This document shows positions 59,622-64,000 of a stretch of DNA of 64,000 bases, one piece after another. How positions within the stretch are numbered: position 1 is the first letter of the stretch; every line of letters starts with the position of its first letter. The notes below the pieces were generated by a model that ran no database searches, was not told the origin of the DNA, and saw only the letters and a program-made list of their open reading frames with translations. Made by a program: the position numbers and the translations under genes. The DNA is from Astrothelium macrocarpum (lineage: Eukaryota > Ascomycota > Dothideomycetes > Trypetheliales > Trypetheliaceae), in assembly GCA_021030915.1 (NCBI GenBank), contig JAGEMR010000054.1:1-64000 (forward strand). The letters run 5' to 3'.

Positions 59622-60500
59622 CTATTCATAAACATACGTGGGAAATTTCGACCTTCTCCTGGTACGTGCCTTGGACTTTTCACTGGTAGTGTTTTCGGTG
59701 GTATTGCTACACACCTCAGTATTGTTTGTTGGATATACCGTAGAGAGGTCCTTTGGGAGGTACTTGAAGCTGTCCGGGCATCCATTCCCTTCGCCAACAG
59801 GCTCAGCAGGTACAAAAGTACCATCAGCAACGCTGCCTTGGACATTGAAGGTGTAATACACCTGCTCTAGCTGTCCATCAGAGCATTCAATAGTCGCGTC
59901 GACTCCACGTGGTGCGCGCAATGCAGCCATGACCTCGGCATTGGTATAAGTTTTGGTTGATGAGGGAACGATGCTCGCATTGCTGAGGAACTCGTAAGTG
60001 TTAAGACCTTGGTAGAGATTCACAACTTGCTGAAAGAAATCAACAACTTCTTCTTGAGGGGTGTAATCGGTGTAACAGGATGGTTTGAGGGTGGAATAAC
60101 AGGTTCCATGCTTGCCCCACTCGTGTTCCCAAAAGGTCTGATCCTCGCCTTCGTCATCCGTCCAGTAAGTGTACATGTAGTTTAGTAGGTCCGTCCTGCC
60201 ATAGGACTCGAGGATGCACGAAATGTTGGTGTATTGGCGCGACTCATCGCAATACTCGGGGAAGGTGCCATCACAAAAATCCGGCCAAAGACCATGAATA
60301 GTCCAAGAGTCGGCAGGTCCAGATGCGGGATCGGTGTCCCAGAATTGAGTCTGCAGAATCTGACCACCAGATTCGAAGCAGCATGTTCCAGGTACGTTAG
60401 TAGTGTTGCTACAGGAAAGAGGAGAATTAGCAGGACATGTTGGTGGTCCTGCCAGTGCACTGGTGGCAAAAGCGAAGAGGATCAACAAAGTCCTCTTCAT
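59622..60500 (-). CDS. Secreted ribonuclease T2
   Basis: Single exon of 292 residues. A signal peptide (LLILFAFATSALA) leads to a Cys-rich mature enzyme. Conserved active-site box I is WTIHGLWPDFC (His69) and box II is FWEHEWGKHGTC (His126, Glu127, His131), the full catalytic set that cleaves RNA through 2',3'-cyclic phosphates. Several N-glycosylation sequons occur. The C-terminus has an Asn/Thr-rich then basic tail (KARTRRRSK), longer than in the smallest family members; it may be a processed extension. It acts outside the cell or in the vacuole. Confidence 0.93.
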   Translation of the reverse strand: MKRTLLILFAFATSALAGPPTCPANSPLSCSNTTNVPGTCCFESGGQILQTQFWDTDPASGPADSWTIHGLWPDFCDGTFPEYCDESRQYTNISCILESYGRTDLLNYMYTYWTDDEGEDQTFWEHEWGKHGTCYSTLKPSCYTDYTPQEEVVDFFQQVVNLYQGLNTYEFLSNASIVPSSTKTYTNAEVMAALRAPRGVDATIECSDGQLEQVYYTFNVQGSVADGTFVPAEPVGEGNGCPDSFKYLPKDLSTVYPTNNTEVCSNTTENTTSEKSKARTRRRSKFPTYVYE

Positions 60501-61736
60501 GATGAAAAGAGGGGAGGTTTTGACGAGCTAATAAGCGAATGAGGATTAAAATTCGATGTGGTATGAGATGAGATGCGCGATCTGATCAGAACGAAGAATG
60601 GAAACATTGCTACTTATACTTTGCCAGGACGCATTCGAGGAGGGATGCAAAGACATCCAAGCTAGCGGTGGTTATCAGAACCACATAAGCCTGCATCTTA
60701 TCGAACGTGATTGGAAACTGGCTCTCAGATAGGTTGATGAGTGTTTAGGCGCTCTGGTCACCAAACGGATTCAATTCAGGAACAGGTACAGATTATCTGC
60801 ATAGCGGCGAGCGAACAGACTGAGGTGAAGAAAAAGTTGGGCCTGCCTTCCTCATAAGGTGTAAGTTCCGGCTTGGTTGGGGGATGACGGGGGCGAACTC
60901 GGCTGATGATTGGTGGCTCAGTACTTGCATGTGCTTGGGGACGTGCTTATGATACGCAGACGGCGATATGATGGTCCTGATGCTAAAATCCCGTGCGCGG
61001 ATAGGGTTTGATGGAGGGGTAGGGGATTGCTGGAAATGCGATGCTGGCTACGAGTGGTCATTGGCGAGCAGATGGCAATGTCGGAAGGCATGGTTCGCCG
61101 ACGGTTATGTACGTCGAAATGCGACTTGACGTCTCACTCAACGGACCCTTGAAAGCTTTGTAGCGTGCTTTGCAACGTCTCAGCCATGCGGCAGGGCTTG
61201 GTGACGTATATTTTGGTTCGTGTTGCCTGCACTGTCGCGCCCTCTTAGGCAAAGTCAGGAACTTGAAACCAATCAAGGTGGACCCTTCCCCGCAATTGAA
61301 TTGGATGAGATACACAAAAAGTTAGGCTTGGCGCGTGGTGGCGCGTTGGTAGCATTGCTCAGCCTCGTTGTCTACTGAGCAAACAAGACTCCCAGGTACG
61401 TAAGTAAGAACGTAAGTAAGAACGTAAGTAAGAACGTAAGTAAGAACGTAAGTAAGAACGTAAGTAGGAACGTACCGCAGCCCAGCTGTCTTGCCATATT
61501 CCCACCATACAGCCGTCCTGAAACACTTACGGTATTCTGTGTCTGTCGTCGAAGCGAGCAGCACCATAGCCTTTCCGACGTGCATGCAGGTCGATGTCCA
61601 TCGAGATTGTGATTTCGCAGTCCTGCCTTCTTCAGTTGCCTTCATTCCACGCGCACCTTCTGCCTTTTAACCCGCTGCTCCAATTTCTTAATTCAAATCT
61701 TCTCCCGCGTCATCGCTTCGACCAATTTTTCTAAGC
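60501..61736. other. Divergent intergenic region, RNase T2 / small GPI protein
   Basis: 1.24 kb, without a supported gene. It contains the 12-bp tandem repeat at ~61398-61473, 260 bp before the GPI gene start. The minus-strand frames at 61058-61315 and 61322-61645 are low-complexity or motif-free. Confidence 0.45.
61398..61473. repeat. 12-bp tandem repeat, about six copies
   Basis: The unit CGTAAGTAAGAA recurs without gaps, the last copy with one change (AAG to AGG). On the opposite strand it encodes a VLTY repeat, which is fortuitous. Each unit holds GTAAGT, the 5' splice-site consensus. Confidence 0.9.
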
Positions 61737-62666
61737 ATGATGCTTTTCGCGCTCCTTTACTCTGCCCTGGGCGCTCTACTCGTAGCTGCTCAGGACGACG
61801 GACTTAGCCAATTTACTGTTACTGATTGGAATGATATCAGCTATGGCCAACCCAAGTTGCTCACTTGGACTGCTGGCAACGGCAGAGTATGAAAAATCCT
61901 CTCGCAATGTCTGGCATTCATCAAGCTAATCGTCGTTGCTAGCCTGTGAGCGTTCAGCTTGACAGCGACGACGGTCCCTCCTTGTTCTCTTTCCAGTCTC
62001 CAGAAAATAACAATACCAATTTCACCTGGACCCCAGACTATTCACTATCTCCAGGCCCACATAAACTTCTCCTTAGTCAGGGTCCTGTCGCTGATACTTC
62101 CCCTTCCTTTACAATTCAAGGTGTATTGCCAAACGCGACATCAATTAATGCCTCGTCTGTCTCCATTCTTACTCCGACTGGGCCTGCGGGCGTCGGCTCC
62201 TCGACCGCTGGCATTTCCACCACTTTGACGAATTCTTCAGTCTCGTCAAGCACCAGTTCGACTGTGAGCTCAAAAGGCTCTGGTGGAGTGACCAGCACAG
62301 CCCATACAACAATTCAACCATCAAATCCAGGTGTTGTAAACTCGACTGTTTTCAGTACAGCATTCGAGACAAACTCGGCAGAAAGCACTACCGCGGTCAG
62401 GTATGTTAGCCAGTCACTTTTGTACCAACAACTTTTCTAATCATGTTTTCTCAAACAGTTCATCTCCAGTAACCACTCAAGTCAGTGTTACCGCTGGCGC
62501 CTCTACTCCCTCTGGATCTGCTGGTACTACGGCTTCAGCATCGTTACAAACCGCCGTTGCAGCTAGAACTTCATTGCTGGGCATCGAAGGAGGCTGGTTT
62601 GGATCAGGAATGGGCGTTCTCATGACTACCATCGCTAGCTTGACCTTTGCTTGGTTGCTGCTTTGA
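61737..62666 (+). CDS. Small Ser/Thr-rich GPI-anchored surface protein (Kre9/KNH-like domain)
   Basis: Three exons (61737-61886, 61943-62400, 62459-62666; introns 56 and 58 nt) give 271 residues. A signal peptide (LLYSALGALLVAAQ) precedes an N-domain with FTVTDWNDISYGQPKLLTWT and PVSVQLDSDDG...FTWTPDYSLSPGPHKL, the pattern of the fungal GPI-anchored Ser/Thr-rich family with a Kre9/KNH1-type beta domain. A long O-glycosylatable Ser/Thr stalk and a GPI tail (GMGVLMTTIASLTFAWLLL) follow. Probably plasma-membrane or wall-linked. Two ATG codons lie in tandem; the first is used here. Confidence 0.85.
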
Positions 62667-63216
62667 TTTCGTCAAGGGCAACAGGATTGTGAAGGAAAAG
62701 CGTACAATGTTTAATCACGATGCTCATGAAAAACAGGGCCTACGGAAGGAAGTGGAGTCGGTGTTCAATAGTGGGACGTCGTAATGGAGTTGACACAGGA
62801 CGGAAAATATTGCATTGAAGCCCAATACCTTTATCACGGTCTTTCCTTAATGTGTATAGTATTTTTTTTTATGATACCACTTCTCAATCAGTGAGAAGAA
62901 AGAGTTAGTCGTGACAGGGTATATAGTGACAATTTGCAATACGCGGCAGACTGCTCATGCAACAGGGAGGAAAAAGAAAGGGGAGAACAGCGATGAGAGG
63001 AAACAGAGAGGAAAGGAAAGTTTGTCCCTGGCCGTCTTGATTCACCCATCTAGCATCTATATCTTGCCAATGAGATCCCAGATTCCAGCTACTGCCCAAC
63101 ATCTTGAATGAAGCGCTCTACCCTCCACTTCTAGAAGCGAGGACTCCAACCCACCAAATAACACCAAATCCCATTCTCCATCATTCCGCACCACCCACCT
63201 CACCCCAAACTCCAAC
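62667..63216. other. Convergent 3' region
   Basis: 550 bp between the GPI gene and the Irs4-like gene. From about 63110 the plus strand becomes strongly C-rich. No gene supported. Confidence 0.4.
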
Positions 63217-64000
63217 CTACGCCCTCTTCCTCCTCCCCTTCGGCACCACCAACCCCCCCACCCCCCTCACACTCGCCCACACACTCTCGCCCACTTTAAT
63301 CGGCAACTTCCTCCCCCTGAGTCTCTGATCAATCAACCACATCCCCACCACAAACTCCTCCCTCCCCAACGCAGCCCCACCGCCGCCTCCAGCCCGCCCC
63401 GCCACCAAATCCCACACCTCGCGCAGACAATCCGCCGCCAGATGCGACCGCGCCCACAGCTCGCGCACCACCAGCGCGTGCACCTGCTCCACTGCTGAAC
63501 CCTCAGCAGAGGTCGTCGGGAACAGCAGGCCCCGGTTGCTCGCGAACACGCCCTCGTACCGCTTGCGCTCCGCGGTCGTCACGGCGCTGCGCCAGCGCAG
63601 CCGGTCGCCCTCGTGGTGCTTGTGCGGGTGCTTGCGCACGAGGCGGTGGCGGTGCTGGTGGTGGCGGGGGTTGGTGTCGTCGGCGGAGTCGGAGGACGAG
63701 TGGGGCTTATCGCGCATTGTTGTGCGGAGGCCCGTTTTCGGGGGCGAGACGGTGCGGGTGCGTCGATGGTGGGGGAAGGTTAGGTGGTGGTGGTGGTGGG
63801 GTTCCGTGCGGGTAGGGAGGCGTGGAGCGGGGGAGCGCTGGTGGGGGCTCGGTGTGCGGGAGGAGAGGTTGGCGGCGACGATGGCGTTGGCCATGCTGGA
63901 GCCGGTGATGTGGGGGCTGATTTGTTTGATGGAGGATTGTGAGTAGCTGTGTGGCTGGAGGTAAGGGGGCCGTAGAGCACGTGAGGATTCGGCGGAGAGT
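63217..64000 (-). CDS. IRS4: Irs4/Tax4-type EH-domain protein, C-terminal part (5' end outside window)
   Basis: The minus-strand frame is open from the window edge to a stop at 63217, about 260 codons; the start lies beyond 64000. The visible part has a Pro/Ser/His-rich stretch (HQHRHRLVRKHPHKHH), then an EH-domain-like segment: AERKRYEGVFASNRGLL, LVVRELWARSHL, LREVWDLVAG, LGREEFVVGMWLIDQRL and GRKLPIKVGESVWASV. This matches the C-terminal EH domain of the fungal Irs4/Tax4 family, which helps control phosphatidylinositol 4,5-bisphosphate (through the Inp51 phosphatase), wall integrity and autophagy. Coding DNA is unusually GC-rich with a pyrimidine-rich plus strand. A GGGGG insert replaces the usual EF-loop residues. 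Confidence 0.75.
   Translation of the reverse strand, partial: LSAESSRALRPPYLQPHSYSQSSIKQISPHITGSSMANAIVAANLSSRTPSPHQRSPAPRLPTRTEPHHHHHLTFPHHRRTRTVSPPKTGLRTTMRDKPHSSSDSADDTNPRHHQHRHRLVRKHPHKHHEGDRLRWRSAVTTAERKRYEGVFASNRGLLFPTTSAEGSAVEQVHALVVRELWARSHLAADCLREVWDLVAGRAGGGGGAALGREEFVVGMWLIDQRLRGRKLPIKVGESVWASVRGVGGLVVPKGRRKRA

Noticed and set aside
61322..61645. Minus-strand protein with a VLTY repeat
   Set aside because: The repeat is simply the translation of the 12-bp array; no other coding sign.
1..64000. CRISPR array, phage or bacterial insertion
   Set aside because: No spaced repeat series. Every gene reads as fungal, with fungal introns; the tandem repeats found are minisatellites without spacers.

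Overview
The window is nuclear DNA of a filamentous ascomycete (Pezizomycotina). The evidence is many short GT-AG introns (about 46-117 nt, with CTRAY-like branch sites), fungus-specific families (NACHT NLRs with a phosphorylase-like head, a SAT-containing non-reducing PKS, a rhodopsin-like SAT4-type membrane protein, GPI wall proteins), and an extremely AT-rich block that looks like transposon DNA worn down by repeat-induced point mutation (RIP). No complete RNA gene or CRISPR array was seen.

Layout. (1) 1-6465: AT-rich island with a candidate LTR, scraps of retroelement coding sequence and a nested 1.87-kb Tc1/mariner-type element with ~50-bp inverted ends and TA target duplications. (2) 7021-10796: an NLR (PNP-NACHT-ankyrin) broken by one frameshift. 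(3) 12611-25138: an accessory block of amidinotransferase, P450, single-pass membrane protein, rhodopsin-like membrane protein, methyltransferase, APC permease and SDR. (4) 25962-30943: a second NLR (PNP-NACHT-ankyrin-ZZ finger), followed 7 bp later by a 201-bp MITE and then a broken ORF. (5) 32082-33810: DHA2-type MFS exporter. (6) 34083-39920: a housekeeping block of mitochondrial glutamyl-tRNA synthetase, DnaJ, ATG16 and CSN5. (7) 40663-42020: relics of three oxidoreductases (BBE-type, SDR, P450). (8) 42199-51842: a TE-less non-reducing PKS, an ACMSD-like amidohydrolase/decarboxylase and a 2OG-Fe(II) oxygenase. (9) 52673-64000: surface and secreted functions (pepsin-like membrane protein lacking one catalytic Asp, repeat-rich GPI adhesin-like protein, RNase T2, small GPI protein), then the 3' part of an Irs4-type EH-domain gene running off the right edge.

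How it fits together (inference). Two related NLRs bracket a small set of enzymes, with an amidinotransferase and a P450 sharing one promoter. This could be a small pathway for a guanidino-bearing compound with its own permease, but no backbone synthase is present in that block. The PKS neighbourhood looks like a partly eroded metabolite cluster: the core enzyme and two possible tailoring enzymes are intact, while BBE, SDR and P450 genes beside it are fragments. Exon structures were worked out by reading frames, splice signals and continuity of family motifs; none is supported by transcript data.
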